64,000 nt of DNA, taken from assembly GCA_963715625.1 (NCBI GenBank), contig OY970260.1, forward strand, positions 1,054,001 through 1,118,000, given 5' to 3'. The translations under genes were made by a program, and so were the position numbers. This document shows positions 28,181 to 36,224 of this stretch, piece by piece (within the stretch, counting starts at the first letter, position 1; every line of letters starts with the position of its first letter). Below the pieces are notes generated by a model. It was not told the DNA's origin, searched no databases, and saw only the letters and a list, made by a program, of their open reading frames with translations. This DNA is from VRUE01 sp963715625 (GTDB taxonomy: Bacteria; Actinomycetota; Thermoleophilia; Solirubrobacterales; 70-9).

Positions 28181-28933
28181 TTGAGGCGACTGCTGGGAAT
28201 CGGGGCGCTACTCGCCTGCGTCCTGTACACAGGCGTCGCCGGTGCTGCGCTGGTCCGGATCGAGAACCTGATCCTGACGGCGGACGGCGGGTTCACCCCG
28301 CAGCTCCTGCCCCGGCGGTCCTTCGCCCCGATCGAGTTCAAGGGCCGCGCCGACCTCAAGGCGGTCGACGGCGGCGTGCCGCCCGCGGTGCAGCGGATCG
28401 TGCTCGACTTCGACCGCGACGGGCGGCTCAGCACGGCGGGCCTGCCGGCTTGCGACCCCGCCCTGCTGGCCGAAGCCACCCCGGCGGTGGCCCGCTCCAG
28501 GTGCCCGAAGGCGATCGTCGGCAGCGGCCGGGTCGCGGCCCTGATCGCCCGGGAAGGCCTCCCGCCGCAGGAGGCGAGCTCGCCGCTGACGATCTTCAAC
28601 GGACCGCGCCGGGAAGGCCGGCCGACGGCGATCCTCCACGCCCGCACCGCGGTGCCCTCGGTGCAGACCTTCGTCATCACGGTCCCGATCGAGCGGCGCA
28701 GGGGCGACTTCCGCTACCGCGCCACGATCGACGTGCCCCAGATCGCCGCCGGGTTGGGCGTACTGACCCACATCGACGCCACGATCGGCCGCCGCTACCG
28801 CTTCAGGGGCTCCCGGCGCAGCTACGTCTCGGCCCGCTGCAGCGACAACGTCCTGCGCACCCACGGCCGCCTCACCTTCGCCGAAGGCCTGGTGATCGAC
28901 GGCAGCATCGACCGCGCCTGCACCTTCCGCTAA
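28181..28933 (+). CDS. Secreted protein, family S paralogue 3
   Basis: The 250-residue product starts at TTG 28181 with a signal-like segment (LLGIGALLACVLYTGVAGA). Family motifs are TADGGFTPQLLP, CDPALL with CPKAIVGSGR, IFNGPRREGRPTAILHA, and YRFRGSRRSYVSARC near the end. The order and spacing match paralogues 1 and 2. It is divergent from the MMPL gene (106 nt between the starts) and probably shares its control region. The stop codon TAA (28931-28933) touches the arm of a long hairpin repeat. Confidence 0.82.
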   Translation: MRRLLGIGALLACVLYTGVAGAALVRIENLILTADGGFTPQLLPRRSFAPIEFKGRADLKAVDGGVPPAVQRIVLDFDRDGRLSTAGLPACDPALLAEATPAVARSRCPKAIVGSGRVAALIAREGLPPQEASSPLTIFNGPRREGRPTAILHARTAVPSVQTFVITVPIERRRGDFRYRATIDVPQIAAGLGVLTHIDATIGRRYRFRGSRRSYVSARCSDNVLRTHGRLTFAEGLVIDGSIDRACTFR

Positions 28934-29101
28934 GGACCTATCCCGGTAGGGGACGTGCCCCTGGGACGGTTCAGGACCAAGCGGGGCGGTCACGGCGCGG
29001 ATTCCGCATGGCAGCGCCATGTGGGATCCGCGACGGGGCCGAATCCGCGCCGCGTCCTGGGCCGTATCCAGGGGTGCGATTCCCCTACCGGGATAGGTCC
29101 T
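28933..29101. repeat. Long hairpin repeat, distant family D copy
   Basis: Perfect 21-nt arms (28933-28953 and 29081-29101), with a further 7-bp inner pairing (CCCCTGG with CCAGGGG). The centre contains AGGACCAAGCGGGGCG, shared with the element at 36072-36219, but its middle differs, so I class it as a distant relative. The left arm begins on the last base of the preceding stop codon. It lies between the secreted-family gene and tRNA-Lys. Confidence 0.7.
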
Positions 29102-29133
29102 AAGGACGCCGACCTTCCTATACTTGCTCGCCT

Positions 29134-29207
29134 GGGCCGCTAGCTCAACTGGTTAGAGCAGGAGCCTCTTAAGCTCAAGGTTGAAGGTTCGAGTCCTTCG
29201 CGGCCCA
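29134..29207 (+). tRNA. tRNA-Lys (anticodon CTT)
   Basis: The sequence folds as a 74-nt tRNA. The acceptor arms are GGGCCGC and GCGGCCC with discriminator A, the D-arm is GCTC/GAGC, and the T-arm is GAAGG-TTCGAGT-CCTTC. The anticodon loop CTCTTAA has CTT at 29168-29170, reading AAG lysine codons. The outermost anticodon-stem pair is a G-A mismatch. CCA is not encoded. A restriction-modification pair follows it. Confidence 0.95.
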
Positions 29208-29383
29208 CTCGCAAACGGCCCTGTTAAGCCAGTCAAGTCGCGAGTTGACCGTGAGGCTGAGGCTCTGCGCGAGATCGGCATCTGAGTTCGTGGTCACACA
29301 GCCGGCCCGGGTTTGACGGAGACCGTTTTAGTTGGATCCCGATCGCCCCGATGTTTCCGCCGTCGTCTTTGCGCCTGTGCTGG

Positions 29384-30298
29384 CTATCGCGTGGACTCGA
29401 TCCACTCAAGCATCGCATCGAGCTTGTAGGCCCAGAAAAGCGTCAAGCCTGCCGACTGCGCGTCCTTGAGGTTGTGCGCCTTGAACACGCCGGAGATCAC
29501 GGCTGCGGGGACAGTCTGAGCCGTGCCGAATTCCCCGATCCAGACAGTCGCCTTCGCAGCAGCATCGTTATTTAGCCGCTTCACAGAGTTCGTTGACGAG
29601 TTACTTACCTTGCACTCGACTGCCATCTTACGACCGTCCCAAAGGCCCACTACAAAATCGGCCTTTCGGCGACCGAACAAAGTCTCTCTACAAAACTCCC
29701 CGTTCCCAGGGGCATCGCTAAGGGTCGAGATCGTTCGCGTTGGAACTTCTTTGAAGTCCACGGATTTGAGTGCATTGACGACGGCTTGCTCCTGTGCCTC
29801 CTTGCTTTCACTTCGCCGCGAAGTTGATAGCCGCTGATAAGCCATGAGCGCAGCTGAGGCCAGGGCGGCGGATTCGCGCTCTGCCTCCTCAGGTTCCCGG
29901 CCCTCCGCCACCCAAGGGAAGCGCCGCCGATCGAGTGCAAGAAGAATGGTCTCGATGACTCGCTGGGCCATTTCTGGATCAGCCTTAAGGCGGCTCGGCG
30001 CCAGACTTGCATCCGCCAAGACCTTCAAATCGTCCTTTGAGATGGGTGGCCCAGCGAGATACCGGAGAGCTTCGAGCAAGGCTTGGTCGGTGAGCACCGC
30101 AAGGCTCGCCGAAGAAAGCGTCGTCAAGTTGACAGTCGCCTCCAACAGCTCCTCTACGGCCCCTCGATACGTATCGAAGGTCTCCAGATATTGCTCCAAG
30201 GGCTCCTGCAGTCGTTCCTCTCGGAACGTGGTGATCGAGACCCGGCGATCAAGCTCCAGCTCGGCGTCAGACCAAAGGGGCGGCTCGATCGGAGTCAT
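29384..30298 (-). CDS. XamI-like type II restriction endonuclease
   Basis: The 304-residue product resembles, from memory, the XamI restriction enzyme family. It opens PPLWSDAELELDRRVSITTF and contains EPLEQYLETFDTYRGAVEEL. Its catalytic region is RRKADFVVGLWDGRKMAVECK followed by VSNSSTNSVKRLNNDA. The D...ECK arrangement is a PD-(D/E)xK nuclease centre. XamI recognises GTCGAC; that specificity here is an inference. Its start overlaps the stop of the methyltransferase gene by 4 nt. Codon use is less GC-rich than the host genes, suggesting acquisition. The 176 nt between tRNA-Lys and this gene hold nothing I recognise. Confidence 0.85.
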   Translation of the reverse strand: MTPIEPPLWSDAELELDRRVSITTFREERLQEPLEQYLETFDTYRGAVEELLEATVNLTTLSSASLAVLTDQALLEALRYLAGPPISKDDLKVLADASLAPSRLKADPEMAQRVIETILLALDRRRFPWVAEGREPEEAERESAALASAALMAYQRLSTSRRSESKEAQEQAVVNALKSVDFKEVPTRTISTLSDAPGNGEFCRETLFGRRKADFVVGLWDGRKMAVECKVSNSSTNSVKRLNNDAAAKATVWIGEFGTAQTVPAAVISGVFKAHNLKDAQSAGLTLFWAYKLDAMLEWIESTR

Positions 30299-31899
30299 TG
30301 AAGCTGCAGAACGTTCGGGATCAGCACCCGCTCAAACTCCCCTGGCTCGAACTTGGTCAAGCCACCCGCGTACGTGCGTCCTTGGCCTACATCTATCGAG
30401 GAGCGGACTGCCTCCGCAAGCCGATCCAGGGCAGTAGGGCTGAGCTGCTCGCGCGGATAAAGCCCGTGGGCAATATTGATATGCCGGGCGTCGGCTAGAT
30501 TGCGGACGATCGCGGGGGGTCGTCGCGCCATATAAGTCGCAAGTATTGGAGCAGGCTCGCGCAGACCAACAGACCACCATGACGGACGGCGGCTTGCTAC
30601 GTACCCTCGATGGACGCCGAGACGCCTTGCCGTCTTAAGGAATCGCTCGACCGGACCGCGCTCATCGACAGCTAGTGCATCAAGGTCTGTCGGGAGGTTG
30701 ACCACCGCTCGAAGTCGGTCAGAAGTTGACAGGGCATCGCCTGCCGCGAACAGCTCACGAGCACGCGTAACGGATTGGTACAGGACGCTGTCCGGCAGCT
30801 CGGAATCATCCGGGTCGATAACCCAAACGCCGTTCGCACCCGTCACGGCACCTCGATGAACTCGGCAAATATCTCCCAACTCGATATGGCCCTCCGGAAT
30901 CTTCCGAGCCGTGCGAAGCAGGGGGCTCCACCGTCTTGCCTCGGCAAGACGTTCGCGTCGAACACGCTGGCCACCCTTCAGCTTTCCAAGATCAGCAATG
31001 GATTTGACGCGCTTGAGCCTCAACGACTTCCGCCTGGCACCAATCTCAAAGCAGGTAATTGCGGCGGTCGTCTGGGCGTCGTCGAATGGTTCGGCGTCGG
31101 GTGCGATGACGTGGATTGCCTCTCCTCCCAAATCGTTGAGAAGCAGCTCTCGCATGAGCGATCCATAGTTGACATCAAGCCATTCAGAAGACGTGATGAA
31201 GACACCTCGATCGCCATTCTTGGCTTGCATCGCGGTAGCTAGAACAAAGTGGAGGTGAAGACCCGAGAGTTGGCTTGCCGAAAGCCCTCGACTTCTGGCC
31301 GACTCGGTTAGCCACCGCTTCCACTCCGCACCGATGTTGTGGTGCCGAACGTAGGGCGGGTTACCGATATAGAGCGTGCGATCGTTCAACGAGGGGGGCG
31401 AGAACGTCCGGTAGTCCTCAAGCACAACCATCGCTCGGTTCTGCATTCGCTTGACCGCAAGATTCGCTCGACTGAGGATCGCCGCCACGGGGTCCAGCTC
31501 GACCGCAATGACCGTTGCCTTGGGCAGTGCTTCCCCAGCGGCTACGGCAAATCGAGCTGAGCCGGACCCAGGATCAATAACTCGATCTGGCCGGGCTCCG
31601 TCTGTCGCCCAACCCATCATCGCTTCGATGATCGCATTTGGCGTGTAGATCGCCCCGTTGGTTCGGCGCTCAATCGACGGAAAGATTCGGCAAAACTCAG
31701 CTCCGAGCGGGTCATCGCCATCCCGAATGGCGCGGTGGATGCGCTGAAGCTCGGCCTTGCTTGGCCGAACGGGCTTGATCTCGCGCACGAGGGCTCTCTC
31801 GGCGTCGGAGACGGACGGGATGCGTTCGGCCCCGAGCGCCACTGCTGCGCCGACAAGGTGCCGCAGATCAATGCTTGCTTCTTGTGCTCGACCGGCCAT
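30295..31899 (-). CDS. N6-adenine DNA methyltransferase of the XamI-like system
   Basis: The 534-residue product has the class I methyltransferase signatures in gamma order. The SAM-binding motif VIDPGSGSARFAVAAGE is at about 105-121, and the catalytic NPPY motif lies in TLYIGNPPYVRHHN at about 175-188. The preceding GAIYTPNAIIEAMMGW is typical of Eco57I-type methylases. The C-terminal half (about 330-534) is the presumed target-recognition region. It precedes the endonuclease and is coupled to it, which would let methylation lead restriction. Start taken at 31899. Confidence 0.9.
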   Translation of the reverse strand: MAGRAQEASIDLRHLVGAAVALGAERIPSVSDAERALVREIKPVRPSKAELQRIHRAIRDGDDPLGAEFCRIFPSIERRTNGAIYTPNAIIEAMMGWATDGARPDRVIDPGSGSARFAVAAGEALPKATVIAVELDPVAAILSRANLAVKRMQNRAMVVLEDYRTFSPPSLNDRTLYIGNPPYVRHHNIGAEWKRWLTESARSRGLSASQLSGLHLHFVLATAMQAKNGDRGVFITSSEWLDVNYGSLMRELLLNDLGGEAIHVIAPDAEPFDDAQTTAAITCFEIGARRKSLRLKRVKSIADLGKLKGGQRVRRERLAEARRWSPLLRTARKIPEGHIELGDICRVHRGAVTGANGVWVIDPDDSELPDSVLYQSVTRARELFAAGDALSTSDRLRAVVNLPTDLDALAVDERGPVERFLKTARRLGVHRGYVASRRPSWWSVGLREPAPILATYMARRPPAIVRNLADARHINIAHGLYPREQLSPTALDRLAEAVRSSIDVGQGRTYAGGLTKFEPGEFERVLIPNVLQLQ

Positions 31900-31989
31900 C
31901 GCTGCTTGAGCCTAGCCGCGACAGGTGACGCTTCGGCGAGCGCATCGGCTTGCCTGCTTATTGGCCTATGCCGTAGCGAAGGTCACGCC

Positions 31990-32011
31990 GGTTCGAGCCC
32001 AGCACGGCCCA
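31990..32011 (+). other. tRNA 3'-end-like sequence, candidate attachment-site remnant
   Basis: This 22-nt stretch matches the last 22 nt of tRNA-Lys (29186-29207) at 18 positions, including GGTTCGAG and CGGCCCA, on the same strand. It lies just beyond the methyltransferase gene, so the restriction-modification pair sits between a tRNA gene and a partial copy of a tRNA 3' end, the layout left by tRNA-targeted integration. The bases just upstream (GCGAAGGTCACGCC) also look like a tRNA variable and T-arm region. No integrase gene remains, and T-loop similarity between tRNAs is general, so this is only suggestive. Confidence 0.45.
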
Positions 32012-32022
32012 TCAGTCGCGGC

Positions 32023-32796
32023 CTATTCGCCCAGGCCGGTGCTGCCGCCGAGGCCGCCGAAGGGGTTCTGCAGGGCTTCTTTGCCCTGTTCCTTTTCGGC
32101 CTTGGCGGCGCGCTTCTTTTCGCTTTCCCACTGCTTGCCGCGCTGGCGGTATTCGGTGAGCTGTTCTTCGACCTGTTTCTTTTCCTGGCCGGTGGCCTTG
32201 CTCGTCGCTTCCCTGCCCGCCTTGGCGGCGGCCTTGAAGTTGCCGGCGAGGTATTCGTAGGTCGCCAGGGTGGTCAGCAGGCCGACGGAGGGCCGGGCTT
32301 CGGTGGCCAGGCGCTGGGCGGCGGCGGCATCATCCAGGTCGTCGACGATTTCTTCCAGTTCGGTGCCCGACCGGGCGAGGGTGAAGTAGGTGTTGGCCAT
32401 CAGCAGGGCCGCGGACGAGTTGGCCGTGTCGGTCTGCTTGAGGTAGCGGCTCCAGGCTTCGGCGGCGCGGTCGAAATCCTGCTGCGCTTCGGCATTGACC
32501 GTAGGTTCGCCGGTCTGGGGGTTGACTTCGAGCAGGGCATTGCCGGCGCCGGCGCGGGCGCGGGTCAGGGTCAGCAGCAGGTTCGGGTTGTCCGGTTCCC
32601 GCCGCAGCTTCGCTTCCACCCGTTCGGCCTGTTCGTCGAAGATCTTGCTCGCTTCGGTGCTGGCGGTGTTGCCGATCAGGCCGCCGATGTTGACCGGGCC
32701 GACGACGAGGAAGAGGCTGGCGCCCATCAGCAGGGCGAGGATCGCGTAGACGACGCGGACGACGTGCTTGCGCCTTCCCCGGATGTCGAAAAGCAT
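32023..32796 (-). CDS. Membrane-anchored TPR-like helical protein
   Basis: The product (257 residues from the ATG at 32796, or 264 from 32817) has a short basic N-terminus, one membrane helix (VVYAILALLMGASLFLVVGP), then a helical, alanine-rich domain. The domain has tetratricopeptide-like spacing: AAEAWSRYLKQTDTANSSAA, ALLMANTYFTLARSGTEL, LATYEYLAGNFKAAAKAGRE. The C-terminus is highly charged. GGAGAG lies about 9 nt before ATG 32796, which I prefer. It follows tatC on the same strand with a 26-nt gap, so it may be part of the tat transcript; such genes often bridge secretion or cell-envelope steps, but I infer no specific role. Confidence 0.75.
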   Translation of the reverse strand: MLFDIRGRRKHVVRVVYAILALLMGASLFLVVGPVNIGGLIGNTASTEASKIFDEQAERVEAKLRREPDNPNLLLTLTRARAGAGNALLEVNPQTGEPTVNAEAQQDFDRAAEAWSRYLKQTDTANSSAALLMANTYFTLARSGTELEEIVDDLDDAAAAQRLATEARPSVGLLTTLATYEYLAGNFKAAAKAGREATSKATGQEKKQVEEQLTEYRQRGKQWESEKKRAAKAEKEQGKEALQNPFGGLGGSTGLGE

Positions 32797-32822
32797 CCGT
32801 CGCTCTCCACCTGCCACTCGAA

Positions 32823-33593
32823 TCAGCGCTCCTGTGTTGAGGGCCTTGCAATTCCTCCCGCAGCCTTCGGCGTGCCGAAGGCGCGAGCGATCAAGATACT
32901 CAACTCATAAAGCAAGAGGAGCGGCGCCATCTCGATCAGCATCGAGACCGGGTCGACGCCGGGCAGCGCCGCGGCGAGGAGGGCGATCGCCAGGTAGGCG
33001 TAGCGGCGGTTGGCCGAGAGCTGGTCGACGCTGACGATGCCAAGCCTGGTCACGGCGAGGATCCCCAGCGGCAGTTGGAAGACGAGGCCGCCGGCGAGCA
33101 TCGTGGTCGAGAAGAAGCTGTAGTAGTCGCGGGCGCGGACCTGGACGTTGAACTGGGTGTCGTTGAAGCCGAGCAGGAACTTGACCGCGGGGGGCATGAC
33201 CACGAAGTAGGCGAAAAGGACCCCGGCCGCGAAGAGGACCGGGACGAAGACCAGGAAGGGCAGGACGACGCGCCGCTCGCGATCGCTGAAGGCCGGCAGC
33301 ACGTAGGCATACGCCTGGTAGAGCAGGATCGGGAGGGAGAGGATCAGGGCGCCGTAGGTGGCGACGGTGAGCGTCGTCGTGAAGGGCTCGGCGACGCCAA
33401 ACGTAAGCAGCTTCTCGTGGTCGCTGGGGAGCGGCGCCGAGGCGATTTCCAGCAGCAACTCGTTCTGCCAGAAGCAGAGCGCCAGGGCGATGCCGAAGAC
33501 GAGCAGGCAGACGATCACGCGGGTGCGCAGCTCGTCCAGGTGCTCGACCAGCGTCAGCCGGTCCTCGTGCGAAACCGGCCTCATCCGGGCCAT
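32823..33593 (-). CDS. tatC: Sec-independent protein translocase TatC
   Basis: TatC is the signal-peptide receptor of the twin-arginine export system. The 256-residue product begins with SHEDRLTLVEHLDELRTRV, the conserved cytoplasmic N-terminus, and has six membrane segments. They include LLEIASAPLPSD before the first periplasmic loop and FFSTTMLAGGLVFQLPL around the fourth and fifth. The C-terminus is YELSILIARAF. It is 9 nt downstream of tatA on the same strand, the usual tatAC pairing. The Rieske protein encoded at 37826-38506 is a probable substrate. Confidence 0.95.
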   Translation of the reverse strand: MARMRPVSHEDRLTLVEHLDELRTRVIVCLLVFGIALALCFWQNELLLEIASAPLPSDHEKLLTFGVAEPFTTTLTVATYGALILSLPILLYQAYAYVLPAFSDRERRVVLPFLVFVPVLFAAGVLFAYFVVMPPAVKFLLGFNDTQFNVQVRARDYYSFFSTTMLAGGLVFQLPLGILAVTRLGIVSVDQLSANRRYAYLAIALLAAALPGVDPVSMLIEMAPLLLLYELSILIARAFGTPKAAGGIARPSTQER

Positions 33594-33602
33594 CGCGGAG
33601 CC

Positions 33603-33839
33603 TCAGCGACGGTCGTGCGCGACCGTCTCGTCCTCGGCGCCCTTCTCGGCGGGCGGCTGCGGTGGCTCGATCGCCTCGCGGCTCTCGGGCTCCTCGCGGC
33701 TGTCGCCGCCGACCGAGCCGCGGAACTCGCGGATCCCCCGGCCCAGGGAACGGCCCAGCTCCGGCAGGCGCTTCGGGCCGAAGACGATGAGGGCGATGAC
33801 CAGGACGATCGCGAGCTCGAGAGGTCCAACGTTTGGCAT
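33603..33839 (-). CDS. tatA: Sec-independent protein translocase TatA
   Basis: The 78-residue product has the TatA layout: a short N-terminal membrane helix (GPLELAIVLVIALIVFGPKRLPELGRSLG) with the conserved FGPKRLPELGRSLG hinge and amphipathic helix, then a charged tail. TACCAT lies 6 nt before the ATG, and GGAG overlaps the same interval, so either a leaderless or a short-leader transcript is possible. It is the first gene of a tatA-tatC-TPR protein row. Confidence 0.93.
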   Translation of the reverse strand: MPNVGPLELAIVLVIALIVFGPKRLPELGRSLGRGIREFRGSVGGDSREEPESREAIEPPQPPAEKGAEDETVAHDRR

Positions 33840-33942
33840 TGCTCCATGGTAACGATCGCCCAGTGCGTTTGGATCACGGCGAATTGGGTGGATCGCCTAC
33901 CCAGAAATGGGGTTTTCTCCGGTCCTCGCGGGTAAGTGCGGA

Positions 33943-33971
33943 TTGACTCGGCCGCTCGCGGGTTCGATAAG
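33943..33971 (+). promoter_or_regulatory. Promoter of the zinc-ribbon gene (leaderless)
   Basis: TTGACT (33943-33948), a 17-nt spacer and GATAAG (33966-33971) form a good -35/-10 pair. The start codon ATG 33978 lies 6 nt after the -10 box, which is where transcription should begin. This is the clearest complete leaderless promoter in the window. Confidence 0.6.
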
Positions 33972-33977
33972 GCAGAC

Positions 33978-34310
33978 ATGCGATACGCAAGCACCGGACA
34001 GGCGAAAACCACACTGGGGCTTCACGTCTGCCCACGCTGTTCCTCGCGGCTGGTGCAGCCGACCTGCTGGGAGCAGGCCGGCGACCGCGGGCACTGGCGC
34101 CTCTGGCGGCGCTGCCCCGAGTGCGAGTGGCACCACGACGAGGTCCACGGCGAAGCCGAGATCGACGCCTTCGACGAGGAGCTCGACAACGGAACCCGCG
34201 AGCTGGCCGGGGTGCTGAAAGCGCTCGAGCACGAGAACATGCAGCGCGTCGCCGACACCTTCGCGGCGGCGCTCGAGGCCGACCTGATTACGGCTGACGA
34301 CTTCAGTTAA
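33978..34310 (+). CDS. Small zinc-ribbon protein, unknown function
   Basis: The 110-residue product carries CPRCSSRL at about 18-25 and CPECEWHH at about 47-54, with an additional cysteine and histidines between, forming a probable zinc ribbon. The C-terminal half is acidic and helical (EIDAFDEELDNGTRELAGVL). I do not recognise a named family; similar small proteins may bind nucleic acid or a partner protein. Start ATG 33978 is supported by the promoter just upstream. It converges on the prenyl synthase gene with a strong hairpin between them. Confidence 0.75.
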   Translation: MRYASTGQAKTTLGLHVCPRCSSRLVQPTCWEQAGDRGHWRLWRRCPECEWHHDEVHGEAEIDAFDEELDNGTRELAGVLKALEHENMQRVADTFAAALEADLITADDFS

Positions 34311-34316
34311 GGGTGG

Positions 34317-34389
34317 GGCGGTGTCGGGGATGGGGTCCCCGGGCCGGCTATCGCCGGGAGTTCCCGGGGACCCCACCCCCGACACCGCC
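34317..34389. terminator. Long-arm hairpin between convergent genes
   Basis: Arms 34317-34343 and 34363-34389 pair over 27 nt with one mismatch around a 19-nt core. The core is a small hairpin (CCGGC, loop TATC, GCCGG) followed by GAGTT. This core has the same plan as family A, whose core is a tetraloop hairpin followed by TTGAGT. The right arm ends on the last base of the stop codon of the prenyl synthase gene. It probably terminates transcription from both sides. Confidence 0.65.
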
Positions 34390-35354
34390 TACGCGTAACG
34401 CTGGACGACGCCGTCCGCGACGAGTTCGAGCAGATGGCGTTGCTCGGCGTCGAAACTGGCTTCGTTGAGCTTCCGCTTAGCGTCCGTGGTCATCGAGAGG
34501 GCGCGAGAGCGAACGGCGTCGAGGGCGCCGGTGGCGGCTATGCGGCTGCAGAGAGACTCGGCGGACTCTGGGCCCAGGGTGCGGAGGTCGACCTTGCGGA
34601 GGGATGGGTCGGAGCTCGCGGCAACTATGAGCGGCAGCGTGACGGTGCCGTCGAGCAGGTCGGTTCCACGGGCCTTGCCGGTCCGCTCGGGGGGGCCGGA
34701 CACGTCGAGCACGTCGTCGAGGAGCTGGAAGGCAAGGCCGATCTCGGCCCCGAACTCGCCCAGGGGCCTGGCATCCCGGCCCAGGAGACAGGCGCACTCG
34801 AAGAGCTTGGCCGTCTTCAGCCGGCAACGCTCCAGGTAGCGCTGCTCCGAGATCGCGAGGTCGAAGGCGTCCCCCCGCTGCATCAGCTCGCCGCGCGCGA
34901 GCGCAACCGATGCCTCCGAAAGCAGGGCGATGGCGCGCGTATCGCCGTGCCCGGCGAGCAGGGCGAACGCGCGGGCGAAGAGGAGATCGCCCACCTGCGT
35001 CGCGCGGGCGCGGCCGCCCGTCGCCGCGACGGTCGGCAGGCCGCGCCGCAGCGGAGCGTCGTCGAGCACGTCGTCGTGGACGAGGGTGGCCATGTGGACC
35101 AGCTCGATGGCGGTCGCGGCGCGGACCGCCTCCCCTCCCCCGCCGGCGCCGGCGCAGAGCAGGACCAGGAGCGGCCGGAGGCGCTTGCCGCCGGCCGCCA
35201 AGGTGGCGCCGGCATCCTCGGCCAGCAGCTCGCCGTGGCCGTGGCTCTGCTCGCGCAGCAATTCCTCCACCTGACCGAGCCGCGACGGCAGCCAGCGGCT
35301 CGACGCGTCGAGAACCGCCGTGACGGGAGGCGGGACGGCGGAGCGGCGGGTCAC
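34389..35354 (-). CDS. Polyprenyl diphosphate synthase (trans type)
   Basis: The enzyme extends isoprenoid chains using IPP, here most likely making the menaquinone side chain. The 321-residue product has the GGKRLRPLLVLL motif, the first aspartate-rich motif in HDDVLDDAPLRRG (about residues 92-104) and the second in FQLLDDVLDVSG (about 214-225). Chain length cannot be set with confidence from sequence alone. Its start overlaps the stop of menG by 4 nt, which ties it to menaquinone synthesis. Confidence 0.92.
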   Translation of the reverse strand: MTRRSAVPPPVTAVLDASSRWLPSRLGQVEELLREQSHGHGELLAEDAGATLAAGGKRLRPLLVLLCAGAGGGGEAVRAATAIELVHMATLVHDDVLDDAPLRRGLPTVAATGGRARATQVGDLLFARAFALLAGHGDTRAIALLSEASVALARGELMQRGDAFDLAISEQRYLERCRLKTAKLFECACLLGRDARPLGEFGAEIGLAFQLLDDVLDVSGPPERTGKARGTDLLDGTVTLPLIVAASSDPSLRKVDLRTLGPESAESLCSRIAATGALDAVRSRALSMTTDAKRKLNEASFDAEQRHLLELVADGVVQRYA

Positions 35355-36085
35355 CCGAGAGTGCCGCTGTGTATCGCGATGATCCCCCCGGCGAGAACTG
35401 TCCAGCGGATTCGCACCAACCCGGCCGCATCCATCATCTCCGCCAGGCGGAGGGGCGGCGGGAAGCTGCGCACCGACTCTGGCAGGTACGAGTAGGCCTC
35501 CGACTCCCCGGAGAACGCCCCGAGCAGGGGGACGGCGCGATCGAACCAGAGCGAGTAGAAGGTCGAGAGAGGCGGCCGGGTCGGCTGGGTGATCTCGAGC
35601 ACCACAAGCCGGCCTCCGGGGCGCAGCACACGTGTCATCTCGTGCAGGCCCCGGTCGAGGTCGGCGAGGTTGCGGATGCCGAAGCCAACCGTGACGGCGT
35701 CAAAGCGACCCGCGTCGTAGGGCAGGCTGAGCGCGTCGGCCCACTCGAAGCGGACGCCGGGCGCCTCGCGCGCACTCGCCTTCTCCCGCGCCAGGTCGAG
35801 CATCGGCTCAGAGAAGTCGCAGCCGACGACGTGCCCGCCGGGCGCCACCCTGCTCGCCAACTCGAGCGCGAGGTCCCCGGTGCCGCAGCAGACGTCGAGC
35901 GCCGCGTCGCCTGGACTGAGCTCGGCGCGATCTGCTGCTCGCTCGCGCCATGAATGGTGAAGTCCAGCGGTCATGACCGAGTTCAGCAGGTCGTACCTGC
36001 CGGCGACCCGACCGAACATGCTTTGAACCTGCTCAGAGAACTGAGTCGATTCCCGCGAAGGCTGAGGTCGGGTGTCAGGATTCAT
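35351..36085 (-). CDS. menG: Demethylmenaquinone methyltransferase
   Basis: MenG (UbiE family) performs the last C-methylation of menaquinone. The 244-residue product has FGRVAGRYDLLNSVMTAGLH, the SAM-binding LDVCCGTGDLALELA, DFSEPMLDLAREK and FGIRNLADLDRGLHEM, all UbiE signatures. I place the start at ATG 36085 (NPDTRPQPSRES); an upstream in-frame start at 36112 is also possible. The first five codons are part of one arm of a hairpin repeat (36072-36219), and an inverted copy of them lies 119 nt upstream. Expression could therefore be affected by the hairpin, which would bury the start codon. Confidence 0.93.
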   Translation of the reverse strand: MNPDTRPQPSRESTQFSEQVQSMFGRVAGRYDLLNSVMTAGLHHSWRERAADRAELSPGDAALDVCCGTGDLALELASRVAPGGHVVGCDFSEPMLDLAREKASAREAPGVRFEWADALSLPYDAGRFDAVTVGFGIRNLADLDRGLHEMTRVLRPGGRLVVLEITQPTRPPLSTFYSLWFDRAVPLLGAFSGESEAYSYLPESVRSFPPPLRLAEMMDAAGLVRIRWTVLAGGIIAIHSGTLG

Positions 36086-36219
36086 GTGCGTGGATGGCGC
36101 GCGCCGGACCAAGCGGGGCGAGGACGCAGGGAGGCCAGATAGCAGAGCTATCTGGCCGACTGAGGACGCTGCACCGCGCAGTGTCCGCCGCCGTCAGACG
36201 CGTGCATGAATCCTGACAC
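36072..36219 (+). repeat. Hairpin repeat, family D copy 2, overlapping the menG start
   Basis: Perfect 15-nt outer arms (36072-36086 and 36205-36219) continue into an imperfect stem. The centre reads GGACCAAGCGGGGCGAGGAC, GCAGGGAG, then a perfect 10-bp mini-hairpin (GCCAGATAGC/GCTATCTGGC), CGACTGAGGACGC and GCGCAGTGTCC. These match the element at 4336-4440 except for the mini-hairpin. The left arm contains the menG start codon and first codons; the right arm ends 5 nt before the qcrC stop codon. Confidence 0.85.
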
Positions 36220-36224
36220 ACGCC

